Of a stretch of 64,000 nucleotides of DNA, positions 43,202 to 52,767 are shown in pieces. The DNA comes from Vibrio stylophorae. GTDB taxonomy: Bacteria; Pseudomonadota; Gammaproteobacteria; Enterobacterales; Vibrionaceae. Below the pieces are notes generated by a model. That model did not search any database. It was not told where the DNA came from and saw nothing but the letters and a program-made list of their open reading frames with translations. A program made the position numbers and the translations under genes. The stretch covers positions 1,613,915 through 1,677,914 of the forward strand of contig NZ_CAKLDI010000001.1 in NCBI RefSeq assembly GCF_921293875.1, written 5' to 3'. How positions within the stretch are numbered: position 1 is the stretch's first letter; each line of letters opens with the position of its first letter.

Positions 43202-44449
43202 TTAGGCGTTCTCTTTACTGATGTAGGTCTGCGCTGTTTTTTCTGCCAATCGCACGATCACCGCAACCGCTTTTTCCATCCCTTGCACCGTAATAAACTC
43301 ATGCAAACCATGGAAGTTATAACCGCCGGTGAAAATATTTGGACAAGGCAAGCCCATAAAGGACAAACGCGCGCCATCCGTGCCACCACGAATCGGTTTG
43401 ATATTGGCTTCAATACCGCAATCCGCCATCGCCGCTTGCGCCAGTTCAATAATTTCAGGGTGCGGCGCCACCATCTCTTTCATATTGAAATAGCTATCGC
43501 TCAACACAAGCTCTACACGGCCTTTGCCCTGCAAGTTTTGATTCAGCATTGCAACTTGCTCAGTCATAAAGGCTTTACGTGCAGCAAAACTGTCTTGATC
43601 AAAATCACGAATAATATAGTGCAAGGTGGTTTTGGCCACACTTGGGCTCATGGCCACCAAGTGATAAAACCCTTCATAACCTTCTGTTGATTCAGGTGTT
43701 TCATCCGCAGGCATCATCAATTGAAATTGCGCAGCAATATTCATGGCATTGATCATTTTGCCTTTCGCCGTACCAGGATGCACATTAACACCATGCACAA
43801 TCACTTCAGCGGAAGCTGCGTTGAAGTTTTCAAATTCAAGCTCACCCACAGGACCACCATCAATGGTGTAGGCCCATTGCGCGCCAAATTTCTTCACATC
43901 GAAACGATCAGCGCCGCGGCCAATCTCTTCATCTGGGGTGAAGCCCACACAAATTTCACCATGTTGAATCTCTGGGTTTGCCACCAAGGTCGCGATCGCT
44001 GTGAGGATCTCTGCAATACCAGATTTGTTATCCGCGCCCAATAGCGTGGTGCCATCAGTGGTGATGAGGGTATGACCATGCAAACCATTCAGATCAGGAT
44101 ATTGCTCTGGCGAAAGCACTTCACCGCTGGTTCCAAGCGCGATGGTCTGGCCTTGATAGTTCTCAACCAATTGTGGTTTAACCTGCGCGCCAGAGGCATC
44201 GGGCGCGGTATCCATATGGGCAATCAAACCGATAGCTGGCACATTTGCTGAGACATTGCTAGGTAAACGCCCCATGAGGTAGCCATCATCACTCAAGCTT
44301 ACATCCGTTAAACCAATGGCAATCATTTCGGCCTTAAGCTGATTGGCAAAAACCAACTGACCTTGGCTACTTGGGCAGGCTTGATCACTTGGATTGGATT
44401 GAGTATCAAATTGGACATAACGCAAAAAACGTTCGACGAGCTGATTCAT
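43202..44449 (-). CDS. pepT: peptidase T (tripeptidase)
   Basis: PepT removes the N-terminal residue from tripeptides using two zinc ions. The M20 signatures are present: [25 protein letters not shown] (bridging Asp), [15 protein letters not shown] (catalytic Glu pair), the dimerisation domain with [22 protein letters not shown] and [13 protein letters not shown] near the end (metal His). Length 415 aa is typical. I start at [12 protein letters not shown], the family N terminus, although the frame is open 14 codons further. In E. coli pepT is FNR-controlled; no FNR site was recognised here. Confidence 0.96.
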   Translation of the reverse strand: MNQLVERFLRYVQFDTQSNPSDQACPSSQGQLVFANQLKAEMIAIGLTDVSLSDDGYLMGRLPSNVSANVPAIGLIAHMDTAPDASGAQVKPQLVENYQGQTIALGTSGEVLSPEQYPDLNGLHGHTLITTDGTTLLGADNKSGIAEILTAIATLVANPEIQHGEICVGFTPDEEIGRGADRFDVKKFGAQWAYTIDGGPVGELEFENFNAASAEVIVHGVNVHPGTAKGKMINAMNIAAQFQLMMPADETPESTEGYEGFYHLVAMSPSVAKTTLHYIIRDFDQDSFAARKAFMTEQVAMLNQNLQGKGRVELVLSDSYFNMKEMVAPHPEIIELAQAAMADCGIEANIKPIRGGTDGARLSFMGLPCPNIFTGGYNFHGLHEFITVQGMEKAVAVIVRLAEKTAQTYISKENA

Positions 44450-44582
44450 AAATTCTGATTCTCTGTAATGCGCGGGAGATGGGCTGTCCATAAGGGCAAT
44501 CTATCTAAAAACCCGACAGATAATAGACGTTATCACTGAACCTATACCTCTCATTAACACAAGTCAAAACAAATCCGGCCAG

Positions 44583-45473
44583 CTACTCGCTTAATAGTTT
44601 GCGAAAATGCGATGGCGTCATCTTCTTCACTTCTTTAAATTGGCGATTAAAGTTCGATAGATTATTAAAGCCAACATCTTCTGCGATCAGCGCGATAGCG
44701 CGATTGGTGGTCGCTAAAAGTTCGCAAGCCTTACCGAGACGATACAAACGTAAATGCTCGACAAAGCTCTCCTCAAAATGGCGCTCAAACAACCGATAGA
44801 CTGAGCTTTCACTCATATGCAGCGCTTTAGCCAGCTCTTTGAGTTGAATCGGATTTTGGTAGTTTTTCGCAATATATCGCCGCGCTTGTTCCACCCGTGC
44901 CACCACAGCATCAGGCTCATCTTGCAAACGATATTCATGGCTCCGAACCGAGAGCGGTTTAGCCTCTTTGTCTTCCGTCAGCAGCAACAAAAGCTGAATA
45001 AAATGAGCAAATTGCCTCGCTGGGGACACATTGGCAAAATTCTCTAAAAGCGAGGCCACACGTTCAATGGTCTGTGCGCCAAAACACAAGCCCCGATTAC
45101 TGCGTTTAAGCATCTGCTCCACGGTACGCAGCTCTGGGATCACGCGGCCACACTGCTCAAGCCAGCGCGGAGAGAACCATAAAATTTTCTGGTGCACCAC
45201 ATCACTACGATAAAGATCCGTACTGGCGGTCACCATATGAGGCACCCCCGGCCCTAAGAGAATGAGCTGACTGCCGCCCATATCCATAATATGGTCGCCC
45301 ACAAACAATTTTCCGCGATAAGCGCAGCGTGGATCGTAATAGAGCACCAACTCATATTCTTGGTGATAGTGCCAACCGCAGTTGATCTCATAATGACCTT
45401 CGACCAAGCGATAATCTTTCATCGACCAACGAAAATCATCGGCGCTACTAATGGTTTCAATATTTGGTTTCAT
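44583..45473 (-). CDS. AraC family transcriptional regulator
   Basis: A 296-aa regulator with an N-terminal cupin sensor (GWHYHQEYELVLYYDP and GSQLILLGPGVPHM) and a C-terminal double HTH (ARRYIAKNYQNPIQLKELAK, SESSVYRLFERHF, IALIAEDVGFNNLSNFNRQF). It is close in style to sugar-responsive AraC proteins. It is divergent from a sugar-efflux-like MFS gene across 153 bp and most likely controls it. The shared region has direct repeats TAATGACA 32 bases apart, which would suit AraC half-sites. Confidence 0.93.
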   Translation of the reverse strand: MKPNIETISSADDFRWSMKDYRLVEGHYEINCGWHYHQEYELVLYYDPRCAYRGKLFVGDHIMDMGGSQLILLGPGVPHMVTASTDLYRSDVVHQKILWFSPRWLEQCGRVIPELRTVEQMLKRSNRGLCFGAQTIERVASLLENFANVSPARQFAHFIQLLLLLTEDKEAKPLSVRSHEYRLQDEPDAVVARVEQARRYIAKNYQNPIQLKELAKALHMSESSVYRLFERHFEESFVEHLRLYRLGKACELLATTNRAIALIAEDVGFNNLSNFNRQFKEVKKMTPSHFRKLLSE

Positions 45474-45480
45474 GCCTCAT

Positions 45481-45520
45481 TAATGACATTATTCTTTCAG
45501 ATAAACAATCAATAATGACA
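45481..45520. promoter_or_regulatory. direct repeats in the AraC-MFS intergenic region
   Basis: TAATGACA at 45481-45488 and 45513-45520 are the same eight bases spaced 32 apart, about three helix turns, in the same orientation. Candidate binding half-sites for the AraC protein. Confidence 0.35.
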
Positions 45521-45626
45521 GAATATTATCACTAAACGGGAGCTACGTATTATCTATCCCTGCCGAACCTCGTTAATCTAGAGTGGTTTGATTTACCCTT
45601 TGATTTCCTCCAATAAGCGGGTTTTT

Positions 45627-46838
45627 ATGCACTTTATCTCCAAAGCTGCGGCATTCATTTTGACGTGTTTTTTCACCGGTCTTGGCGGCGCTTTTTTCTA
45701 TCCCCTATCGACCCTCTATATGGTCAAAGTGCTAGGTGCCAGCCCAATGCAGCTCACCCTCTTTTTGGTTTCCACCATTATCACCGGCATGCTGATTTCC
45801 CAGCGTTTGGCGCGCTATTCAGACTATGCCGGATGGCCCCGCAAGAAAATCGTGATGATCTCCCTTGCATGTTACAGTGTCACGGTCTTCGTTTGTGCAT
45901 TTAATACCAACTACTGGCTGGCACTTGCCGTCGCCATTGTCATCAATGGCTTTAGCGCGGCCGCTTTTCCGCAAATTTTCGCGCTAGCGCGTGAATATGG
46001 CGATAAACACTTTTCATCGCGCAGCACCTTATTTATGAGTACCGCGCGCGCCTCCATCGCACTGGCATGGGTTTGCGGTCCACCGCTGGCTTTTTCCATG
46101 CAAAGCGCCTTTGGTTTTCGCTATACCTTTTTAGCGGCAGCGGCGATCACCTGTATCACCATTACAGTGGTATGGCTGTTCTTACCCAACAATATTTGCC
46201 AAACAGTAGAAGTCCCAACTGATGAGGACAAAACGGAGCAAGAGCCCGATCGGCCTTGGTATCTCCAATTTCAGATCATGAGCTTTTTGCTCGCGACCAC
46301 ATTGATGTTTTTTGCCAATAACTTATATGTAAACGGCTTAGCGCTCTATCTCACCGAGGTTCGGCAGATTGATTCAGCTTGGACAGGCTATTTGATGGGG
46401 GTGGCCGCCGCAATTGAGATTCCGATTATGCTCACTGTGGGTATGCTGGCGATTCGACTGGGGAATCGTCCGATTATTCAATTTGGACTGATGTGCGGCG
46501 CACTCTTTTATTATGTGATGCAGCAGCGCCTAGAGCCTGAACAAATGGTACAAATCCAGCTTCTCAATGGTATTTTTGTCGGTATTATCGCCACCCTTGC
46601 CATGGTAGAGATGCAAAATATGATGCGTAAATATATGGGAATTGGCACGACCCTTTTTAATAACGCCATGCTCTGTAGTAATTTGCTGACTAGCTTTTCA
46701 CTTGGCATTGTTGGCCGCTATTTTGGTTACCAAGCCATATTTATCATTGGCATGTATGCCTGTTTTGCCGCTATGTTGTGTTTAATGCTTCCCAAAATCC
46801 GCCAATATATTCAAGCCAATAAACAGCAAACCGCTTAA
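45627..46838 (+). CDS. MFS transporter, sugar efflux (SetA/SetB) type
   Basis: A 403-aa, 12-TM MFS protein. It resembles the Set family: an early TFLVSTIITGMLISQRLAR-like segment, the central acidic linker (about residues 192-208), and the end motif LLNGIFVGIIATLAMVEMQ with MGIGTTLFNNAML. Set proteins export sugars and sugar analogues. Start is taken at MHFISKAAAF; the frame is open 13 codons upstream and the ribosome site is weak in both cases. Divergent from the AraC gene, probably its regulator. A GC-rich hairpin follows the stop. Confidence 0.87.
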   Translation: MHFISKAAAFILTCFFTGLGGAFFYPLSTLYMVKVLGASPMQLTLFLVSTIITGMLISQRLARYSDYAGWPRKKIVMISLACYSVTVFVCAFNTNYWLALAVAIVINGFSAAAFPQIFALAREYGDKHFSSRSTLFMSTARASIALAWVCGPPLAFSMQSAFGFRYTFLAAAAITCITITVVWLFLPNNICQTVEVPTDEDKTEQEPDRPWYLQFQIMSFLLATTLMFFANNLYVNGLALYLTEVRQIDSAWTGYLMGVAAAIEIPIMLTVGMLAIRLGNRPIIQFGLMCGALFYYVMQQRLEPEQMVQIQLLNGIFVGIIATLAMVEMQNMMRKYMGIGTTLFNNAMLCSNLLTSFSLGIVGRYFGYQAIFIIGMYACFAAMLCLMLPKIRQYIQANKQQTA

Positions 46839-46861
46839 ACCGAGCGCAAAAAAGAAACACA

Positions 46862-46888
46862 AAAAAAGCGGCGCAGCGCCGCTTCTTA
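46862..46888. terminator. terminator between the MFS and GGDEF genes
   Basis: AAGCGGCGC and GCGCCGCTT are adjacent and form a stem with A runs on the left; the T run on the right is short. Confidence 0.65.
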
Positions 46889-46916
46889 CCTCACATTCAA
46901 ACCGAGCACCTTGCCG

Positions 46917-46950
46917 CAGGCAACCGCGAGAAATCCCCTCCGGTTGCCTG
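46917..46950. repeat. 10-bp inverted repeat downstream of the GGDEF gene
   Basis: CAGGCAACCG and CGGTTGCCTG flank 14 bases, and TGTTTTAT follows. It may be a second terminator for the MFS gene. Confidence 0.5.
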
Positions 46951-46983
46951 TGTTTTATACGCCCAAGCCGTTAACGCCTGTGT

Positions 46984-48582
46984 TTAAGATGAAATTGCCA
47001 AATTCTGCGCAATTTCGATATCGTCTGAATAATCACGCACCAAGTGGCTGCAGTTTCGCCCCATCGCTTTGGCCATATACAACGCTTTATCGGCGCGATA
47101 TAAAGCATCTTCAAAATGCTGGTCTGCATTTACACATTCCGATACACCAATACTGACCGAAAGCTTACGATCTGGCAGAAGGTGTGACCAATCATACTCA
47201 TAAACTGACTTACGAAATCCATCGGCTTGCTGCAATGCAAGATCAGCCGTGCAATGTGGGAACAGTAGAACAAACTCTTCACCGCCAAAACGACAGGCAA
47301 AGCAGTCCATCTCTGAAAAGTAATCTTCAATAAATTGCCCAAGTCGCTCAAGGACTTTGTCACCGACAATATGGGTCAAATCATCATTCACCGCTTTGAA
47401 ATGATCGATATCCATCATCAAAACAGACATACCCTCAATGTGCGTCACTCGCTGCAAATGCTGCTCTAAACCGCGGCGATTAAAGAGCCCAGTTAAGAGA
47501 TCACGGCTGGCATTTTCTTCCAATTTCGCCACCGTATCTTGCTGATCGGCATGGGCTGCTTTTAATTCAATATTCTGCTTTTCAGTCACACTGAGCCTAA
47601 ATTTCAGCTCCAATTTACTAAGCCGTGGCATACAGTTATTCACCAAATCCGTAATCGGTGAATGATCGATGATGATGGATATCAGCTCATGCGCTTCTTT
47701 TTCACAGGCCAAGGCGCGAGCAAAATCCCCGACACCTTCAAGCGCTTGTGACTCCACTGTCAGCAGTCGCGTTTTCACATAGGGCGGCACTCTCTGAAAA
47801 AGATTGCGCCTTGCTCGCGCTAGCAGATAAACCGATAACTCAACTTTGCCCAACTGGTTCAAGCAGCAGCAGGACTCATATAAAATGGCTGCGCGCAGCC
47901 ACGCCGTATGAAAGCGTTTACCAATATGTCTTGCACTGGCCAACATATTAAATGCGCGATGAATGTTGCCTTGCATACGAAAGAATTTCGCACGATAGAC
48001 ATACACTTGCTGCTGCATTAACTGCCCCTGACTGCCGGTGATTTCAAATTGTGAAATCAACTCTTCACATTCAAAAAGCAGCTGGCTGGCAAGCACGGTA
48101 TCGCCACATTCAAGCGCACTATTGAGCTTATAGAGGCGGTATTTGAATTTTAACTCGGCAGCATCAATCACCGCTTCAATTCGCGAAATACGCCGGTAAT
48201 AACGAAGCGCTAGGTCATGCTCACCAAACACACAACACAGGTTACCAATACCAACAAGCGCATCGATATAGGCGTGCTTATCACCGTAATCTGCGGCTCG
48301 AACGGCCAAATCCATCAAATAACTCAGTGAGCCTTGGTAGTCCCCTTTATCCAAATAACAATCGCTGAGCATGCGATAGGCTTGCAACGTGGTTTGTACG
48401 TCTTTTGAGCGCGTCGCAAGTGTCTTCACCTCTTTCAAAAGGTCAATGGCGCGATCATATTCATAATTAATCGCAAAGGCAGAAGCCTGCTCAACCAATT
48501 TGAGCAAGGTTCCACTTGCGGTTGTCGTTCGATTATCGACAAAATTCGATTCATGCTGACAAATCAGTGAATCAAGATTCAT
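46984..48582 (-). CDS. diguanylate cyclase with TPR domain
   Basis: A 532-aa cytoplasmic protein with a long TPR-like helical region (about residues 20-340), a short coiled coil and a GGDEF domain (about 360-520). The catalytic motif RFGGEEFVLLFP (GGEEF at 433-437) and MDIDHFKAVND are intact, so it should make cyclic di-GMP. The RxxD inhibitory site five residues before GGEEF is missing, so product feedback at that site is unlikely. No signal peptide or TM is present. It overlaps the preceding gene by 11 bases, implying coupled translation. TPR regions commonly bind partner proteins. Confidence 0.93.
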   Translation of the reverse strand: MNLDSLICQHESNFVDNRTTTASGTLLKLVEQASAFAINYEYDRAIDLLKEVKTLATRSKDVQTTLQAYRMLSDCYLDKGDYQGSLSYLMDLAVRAADYGDKHAYIDALVGIGNLCCVFGEHDLALRYYRRISRIEAVIDAAELKFKYRLYKLNSALECGDTVLASQLLFECEELISQFEITGSQGQLMQQQVYVYRAKFFRMQGNIHRAFNMLASARHIGKRFHTAWLRAAILYESCCCLNQLGKVELSVYLLARARRNLFQRVPPYVKTRLLTVESQALEGVGDFARALACEKEAHELISIIIDHSPITDLVNNCMPRLSKLELKFRLSVTEKQNIELKAAHADQQDTVAKLEENASRDLLTGLFNRRGLEQHLQRVTHIEGMSVLMMDIDHFKAVNDDLTHIVGDKVLERLGQFIEDYFSEMDCFACRFGGEEFVLLFPHCTADLALQQADGFRKSVYEYDWSHLLPDRKLSVSIGVSECVNADQHFEDALYRADKALYMAKAMGRNCSHLVRDYSDDIEIAQNLAISS

Positions 48583-50059
48583 CTGTCACCTCAAGTTGCT
48601 GAATTTCCTGTGATACGGCATTGGGAAGATTGAGTGCATCATAGGTGTATGAAATAACGGGTGGCTCTACATCAAAATCAGACCATGGGAATTGCGCGAC
48701 CATCTGCGCTAAGCGCTGACAAAAATGTTTGGCGCGCACCTCACCATGCTCCGTGAGCACAAACAGGGTTTGGCTATCATGCTGACACAGCCACTCTTGA
48801 TGTAAGGTCAACATCAACGCCAAGGATGTGACCTTATTTAAGGCGGTAAATTGAGAAAGCTGAATTTGAATAAAGCAATCACCTGGTAGTGGTGATTGTA
48901 CTTTTGTCTCTCGCAGCGCACGCCATTGCATGCGACCAATCAACTGACCGGAGAGATTGTTGGGCTGAATAATCGAGACCACACGGGCATCACCCACATC
49001 CGCTTCTCGCTGCGCAATCATGTAAAGAATGCGCTCATCGAGCTGATACGGGGTTTTACCTTCACGCTCTTTGGCTGAATTGAGCGATTTTTCGCGGCGT
49101 CTTTTTTCGGCAAAATAACGATATTTTTTAAATGCTTTGAGCGCTAACTCATGGTCTTGATTTTGCTCTGCGACCTTGGCTTGCTCTTGGCTGATTTGTG
49201 ACAACAGCTCACCGCTATCAAATTGATGCGCGGCAACTTCAGCATGATTCAGCCACTCTAAAGCCTGATCTAACTCATTTTTGGCGATGGTGATACGCGC
49301 AATACTGATACAGCAATGCGCTTCCATCCAAGTTTGCTTGTGCGAGAGTGCCAATTGATAGGCGTGCTGACAGCTGCGCTCAGCTTTTTCTAGTGCGCCG
49401 AGCCCCAAATAGGCCATGCCGCGAAAATCATGAATTTCAGCGACCCAGGTTGGGTCAAATTTGCCAACCAAGACGGTTTCCGCGCGCTCTAGAATAGGCA
49501 ACATCTCATCGTACATGGCTGATAATTTCATATCCCATGCCAATAGAATCAATGCCTTGGCTTCTAGAATGGGATAATTACGCACCTGCGCCACATGCAC
49601 TGCGTGCGAGTGCGCGGCGCGCGCTGCATCAAGCTGATTCAAAATACGCCACACGTTGCCCAAACCAATCAGAGATTCAATTTCGATATCAATCTCTTTG
49701 AGCAAAATGGCACGCTCGTAGGCTTTCACCCAAAACTGCTTGGCCGAATAGTATTTGGACTGCCCCCAATAGTGCAGTGCATGAAGATGGTAAATTTGCG
49801 ACAGGTAGTCGTTTTCAAAGGTATCGCGCGCGAGTTTTAAGGCTTCTTTGACCACTTTTAAGCCGCGCTCGTAGTCCATAATGTGCCAATAGGCATAGGA
49901 CAAAATCAGACTAGCATTCAGCCCACCTTCGGTGTCTTCGTTAAATAAACACTGATCACGAAGATCCATGGCTTCATTTCGAACCCACTCGGCATCACTT
50001 TCTAAATGCTGCCATAGGTGGGCAAAGCGAGCGTTTTGATGATCCTTTAAACTCGGCAT
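48572..50059 (-). CDS. TPR protein with degenerate GGDEF-like C terminus
   Basis: A 495-aa protein. Residues 1-320 form TPR-like helix pairs, as in the next gene, then a basic coiled-coil (about 305-335) and a C-terminal domain (about 390-475). The latter follows the GGDEF pattern of strands, FIQIQLSQFTALNK in the place of the LLLMDIDHFKAIND strand and SQTLFVLTEHGE in the place of the GGDEF hairpin, but all catalytic and metal-binding residues are gone. It shares the TPR-GGDEF layout and overlaps the active gene by 11 bases, so a regulatory partner of that enzyme is likely. Confidence 0.75.
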   Translation of the reverse strand: MPSLKDHQNARFAHLWQHLESDAEWVRNEAMDLRDQCLFNEDTEGGLNASLILSYAYWHIMDYERGLKVVKEALKLARDTFENDYLSQIYHLHALHYWGQSKYYSAKQFWVKAYERAILLKEIDIEIESLIGLGNVWRILNQLDAARAAHSHAVHVAQVRNYPILEAKALILLAWDMKLSAMYDEMLPILERAETVLVGKFDPTWVAEIHDFRGMAYLGLGALEKAERSCQHAYQLALSHKQTWMEAHCCISIARITIAKNELDQALEWLNHAEVAAHQFDSGELLSQISQEQAKVAEQNQDHELALKAFKKYRYFAEKRRREKSLNSAKEREGKTPYQLDERILYMIAQREADVGDARVVSIIQPNNLSGQLIGRMQWRALRETKVQSPLPGDCFIQIQLSQFTALNKVTSLALMLTLHQEWLCQHDSQTLFVLTEHGEVRAKHFCQRLAQMVAQFPWSDFDVEPPVISYTYDALNLPNAVSQEIQQLEVTDES

Positions 50060-50222
50060 GCAAACATATATCCCTAAATCTGACTCAGATCAGTATATGT
50101 CAGCATTTTCAGACCTTTAACAGCACCGATTCAAAACTGTGATAGGCCAGATAAATATTGGCGAGAGCGTCAAAACATTGACATTTCGGGGCATTGGCGA
50201 AGCGACGTAAACCCGTTTTAGT

Positions 50223-51119
50223 TTATTGAAGGTGTTTCATATGTCGCGCTTCAATCACAGAGAATAACCACGAAATACTCCAACACAGCGCAAAATAAAC
50301 AGCACCAACCACCAGCCAAATTTCAAAAAATTGATTGGATGATGTGGCCATTTCATTACCAACAAAGGTCAGCTCTTGAATCGATATCAAAGAGACAATG
50401 GACGTGTCTTTGACCAAGGAGATCGCTTGGCCCGCTAACGCTGGTGTAATTGCCGCCAATACTTGTGGCATGATCACAAAGCGAAACTGGTGCCAAGGCT
50501 TTAGACCTAAGCTTTTCGCCGCCTCCCACTGCCCATGAGAAATGCTCGCTAAGCCAGCACGCACCACTTCTGCCATGTATGCCGCAGAAAGTAATCCCAC
50601 ACAAATCACACCAGACAGTGTATTTTCCCAAAGCCGAGGGGCACCAAAGAGCACGTCGACCCAGCCAGAAACCTCTCCGCGATACGCAAAGAGCTGTGAT
50701 AAGCCAAGCGCTGGCAACAAGCGCGTGGAGACGAAATAATAAAAGATAAAAACAAACACCAAGGGTGGCAAATTGCGCACCAGCAGCACATACAAAGTGG
50801 CTGGAACGCGCCATAGTGCATGGCGTGAAAAACGCGCAAAACCAAGCAGCGCACCCAGCACAAATGCCAGCAGCATCCCCCATAGACTAATGCGAATGGT
50901 CGCCAATACACCATGGAAAAAATAAGGCAGCCCCCCTTCCCTTGGCGGCGTAAATAACAGCGTAAAGGTGCGATGCCATTGCCAAGTGTAATTGAGCTGA
51001 CCACTGGCTCGGTGATAAAGCCAAGCTAGCGCCACAGCAAGCAGCGCTAAAAGCGCCCAATCTAAAGCAGTGAGCCGCATAAAGCGCGAGATACCAGATG
51101 GTTTATGCTGAAACGTCAT
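50223..51119 (-). CDS. amino acid ABC transporter permease (second)
   Basis: A 298-aa inner-membrane permease of the polar amino acid (HisM/GlnP) type. It has an extended N terminus with one extra TM before the core and the EAA loop in GQWEAAKSLGLKPWHQFRFVIMPQ. The TM core has the typical IRISLWGMLLAFVLGALLG and LVKDTSIVSLISIQEL. Its ATG overlaps the stop of the binding-protein gene (TAATG). It is the last gene of a four-gene operon and pairs with the first permease to form the channel. Confidence 0.9.
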   Translation of the reverse strand: MTFQHKPSGISRFMRLTALDWALLALLAVALAWLYHRASGQLNYTWQWHRTFTLLFTPPREGGLPYFFHGVLATIRISLWGMLLAFVLGALLGFARFSRHALWRVPATLYVLLVRNLPPLVFVFIFYYFVSTRLLPALGLSQLFAYRGEVSGWVDVLFGAPRLWENTLSGVICVGLLSAAYMAEVVRAGLASISHGQWEAAKSLGLKPWHQFRFVIMPQVLAAITPALAGQAISLVKDTSIVSLISIQELTFVGNEMATSSNQFFEIWLVVGAVYFALCWSISWLFSVIEARHMKHLQ

Positions 51120-51931
51120 TATTGTGCCATTTGCGACTGCCAGTCTTTGCTAGCAAACCAGTATTCATAACGCGCTTTCAGCCAGCCATCATCGGTGCGC
51201 GCTTGAATCCATTGATTCAAAAACGCCTGAATATCGGTTTCCCCCAAACGCATGGCAACGGCTTCATTGCCCTGATCTAAACGCTCAGCAAAAGGGAGGT
51301 ATAAAATGTCAGGATAAGCCAAGGTTTCATATTCAGGCTTTGGACTGGCTGAAATGACCGCATCTGCATTGCCATTAAGCACTTCTTGAAAGGCTTGCAT
51401 CTCATCATCAAATTGCAAGATTCTCGCTTTTGGAAAATACTCGCGCGCCACTGCCACTGTCGTTGCACCGCGACGCGCTGCAATTTTCACTCGGCGAGAG
51501 TTTAAATCTTGATGGGTTTTCACATCCGGCATACGTGAACGATTCACCGCAATTTGGATCCCGGAATGTGAATAGGGCACCGAAAACAGCACACTCTTGC
51601 TGCGCTCAGGAGTAATCGTCATGCCACCGATGATGACATCAAATTTATTCGCAAGAAGCGCGGGAATAATCCCATCCCAAGCGGTTGGAATGAATTCAAC
51701 CTGCCAGCCGCTGTCAGCAGCCAAACGCTTGGCCACATCAATTTCAAAGCCAATCAGGTCGCCCTGTTTATCACGCATGGCCCACGGAACAAAGGTCGAC
51801 ATGCCGACACGCAACACGCCGCGTTCGTTAATTTTATCGAGATTTGGGGTATCACTGGCATGTGCCAAAGGTGCAAGCAATAGCCAAGCGCATGCCCACA
51901 GGACAGACTTCATTTTCATGTTCCATCGCAT
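51119..51931 (-). CDS. amino acid ABC transporter substrate-binding protein
   Basis: A 270-aa periplasmic protein with signal peptide cleaved near AHAS. It belongs to the SBP3 (polar amino acid) family: LRVGMSTFVPWAMRDKQGDL, GFEIDVAKRLAADSGW, the clamp DVIIGGMTITPERSK, and the C-terminal WLKARYEYWF. The presence of AAAGGAG eight bases upstream sets the ATG at 51931. It lies in the middle of the operon between two permease genes, an uncommon order; usually it is first or last. Substrate (for example arginine, glutamate or cystine) is undetermined. Confidence 0.92.
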   Translation of the reverse strand: MRWNMKMKSVLWACAWLLLAPLAHASDTPNLDKINERGVLRVGMSTFVPWAMRDKQGDLIGFEIDVAKRLAADSGWQVEFIPTAWDGIIPALLANKFDVIIGGMTITPERSKSVLFSVPYSHSGIQIAVNRSRMPDVKTHQDLNSRRVKIAARRGATTVAVAREYFPKARILQFDDEMQAFQEVLNGNADAVISASPKPEYETLAYPDILYLPFAERLDQGNEAVAMRLGETDIQAFLNQWIQARTDDGWLKARYEYWFASKDWQSQMAQ

Positions 51932-51947
51932 CTTCTGTTCTCCTTTC

Positions 51948-52760
51948 TTATTCACGGCGCCAAGCGGCACCTAATCGATGTTCAAACCAGGTCGACAATG
52001 CTGATAAAGACAAGGTCAGCACAAGATAAACCGCAGCAACAGTGAACCAAATTTCAAATGACATCGCGGTTTCTGAAACGATGTTGCGACCTTCTGTGGT
52101 TAAGTCAAAAATCGCCATCACACTGACAATAGAAGAATTTTTTATCAAAGAGACCGCTTCGTTCGTCAGCGGCGGTAAAATTCGTTGCAATACCTGTGGC
52201 AAAATCACGTAGCGATACTGGACAAAGCGGCTTAAACCCAAACTTTTCGCCGCCTCAAACTGCCCGCGTTCAATGCCATTTAATCCCGCACGGAAAATCT
52301 CAGCGGTATAAGCCCCTTGAAAGAGCGACAACACCAAAATAGCTGCCGCCCAACGGTCTAAACCTATCATTGGACCAAAGGCAAAATAGACGAGGTAGAT
52401 TTGCACCAATAACGGCGTATTACGAATCAATGCAATATAGGTGCGCGCCATGGCTCGACCCACAATCGAGTGTGACAAGCGCAGCAACGCCGTCAGTAAA
52501 CCAATCACCAAAGTAAAAAATAAACTGATCAGCGAAATTTTAATGGTGACCCACAAACCAGAAAGAAGTTCAGCAGGCCACCACTCCCCATCCTCATAAA
52601 AAGCGATGTAATCTGGTACGCGCTGCCATTGCCAGGTGTAACCCATGGCTTTGGCACCTGAGTCCAATAACCAAACCATGGCCGCAAATACCAAGGTCAT
52701 CTGCAGTAATGCAAACGCAATGGGACGAATGGCCCCCTTGAGAGATTGTCCGAGCTTCAT
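51948..52760 (-). CDS. amino acid ABC transporter permease (first)
   Basis: A 270-aa permease with the EAA loop GQFEAAKSLGLSRFVQYRYVILPQ and the TM core starting TIKISLISLFFTLVIGLLTALLRL. It follows the ATPase gene by eight bases and precedes the binding-protein gene. The N-terminal third differs from standard HisM proteins by containing a TM1 and the segment WQWQRVPDYIAF, shared in style with the second permease, so the two permeases are likely to be paralogues that form a heterodimer. Confidence 0.9.
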   Translation of the reverse strand: MKLGQSLKGAIRPIAFALLQMTLVFAAMVWLLDSGAKAMGYTWQWQRVPDYIAFYEDGEWWPAELLSGLWVTIKISLISLFFTLVIGLLTALLRLSHSIVGRAMARTYIALIRNTPLLVQIYLVYFAFGPMIGLDRWAAAILVLSLFQGAYTAEIFRAGLNGIERGQFEAAKSLGLSRFVQYRYVILPQVLQRILPPLTNEAVSLIKNSSIVSVMAIFDLTTEGRNIVSETAMSFEIWFTVAAVYLVLTLSLSALSTWFEHRLGAAWRRE

Positions 52761-52767
52761 TGGGCCT

